Source: Oscillospiraceae bacterium
GTDB taxonomy: Bacteria > Bacillota > Clostridia > Oscillospirales > Ruminococcaceae
Direction: 5' to 3'
NCBI GenBank assembly: GCA_016295545.1
Contig: JAEDLA010000013.1
Coordinates: 1-14,308 of the forward strand
Length of the DNA stretch: 14,308 nucleotides
Positions within the stretch are counted from its first letter, which is position 1; each line of letters opens with the position of its first letter. Both the position numbers and the translations under genes were made by a program. The notes beneath the pieces were generated by a model. It made no database searches. It was given only the letters and a program-made list of their open reading frames with translations, and had not been told where the DNA came from. Shown here piece by piece: positions 14,236-14,308 of this stretch.

Positions 14236-14308
14236 ATACGGCGAAGCCGCAAGTGGGATTCCAAAGGGTTTATTAACCCTTTGGCGGAGTCCAGAGGCAG
14301 CGCCTCTG
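14236..14308. repeat. Third related hairpin repeat, cut by the right edge
   Basis: This copy shares the GTGGGATTCCAAAGGG start with copy 1. CCAAAGGGTT (14261-14270) pairs with AACCCTTTGG (14275-14284), matching hairpin B. CAGAGGC (14292-14298) pairs with GCCTCTG (14302-14308) around an AGC loop, matching hairpin C with a different stem. A small CGGC-GAA-GCCG hairpin (14239-14249) replaces the AT-rich hairpin A. It starts about 25 bases after the flavoprotein stop. The rest is outside the window. Confidence 0.65.

Overview
The window reads as chromosomal DNA from a low-to-moderate-GC Gram-positive anaerobe, most likely a Ruminococcus-like member of the Oscillospiraceae. The reasons are the gene families and their order (DUF1934 protein next to argS; PucR-type regulator, ftsE, ftsX, coiled-coil M23 hydrolase, S41 protease), strong AAGGAG-type ribosome sites, TTG and GTG starts, and dispersed compound-hairpin repeats. 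The taxon is inferred from style, not from a marker gene. Every convincing gene is on the + strand. No rRNA, tRNA, CRISPR array or transposase gene was seen.

Layout. (1) 2-1912: most of a P1B-type zinc/cadmium/lead-exporting ATPase, cut by the left edge. (2) 1913-2525: a 613-base gap with a long inverted-repeat element (1956-2199), a consensus promoter just beyond it, and a possible structured leader or small RNA ending at a hairpin plus T-run (2248-2438). (3) 2526-6715: a compact block of a D-Ala-D-Ala-ligase-like protein, a glutamate-racemase-like protein, a DUF1934 protein and arginyl-tRNA synthetase. (4) 6941-11316: a PucR/CdaR-type regulator, then ftsE, ftsX and a secreted coiled-coil M23 peptidase, which together look like a divisome-linked peptidoglycan hydrolase and its ABC-type activator. 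(5) 11317-11695: a second copy of the repeat, carrying an extra block of about 60 bases. (6) 11696-12865: a membrane-anchored S41 (CtpA-type) protease, closed by an intrinsic terminator. (7) 12985-14211: a HI0933-type flavoprotein with its own promoter. (8) 14236-14308: part of a third related repeat, cut by the right edge.

The most striking feature is block 3. The two peptidoglycan-precursor enzymes are full length and look well maintained, yet both have lost residues thought essential for catalysis. The racemase homologue lacks both catalytic cysteines (Ser73 and Ser184 instead). The ligase homologue has Lys315 and Ser317 where the family has the Mg-binding Glu and Asn, and also Gln105, Ala110 and Phe261 at other active-site positions. 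Two adjacent, translationally linked enzymes losing catalysis together suggests a pair of repurposed pseudoenzymes or enzymes with changed chemistry, next to genes for DUF1934 and ArgS.

The second notable theme is the repeat family. Copies 1 and 2 share a conserved loop and outer stem, but differ in the middle of an 18-bp stem with matching changes on both arms. This points to maintenance of the fold rather than of the sequence.
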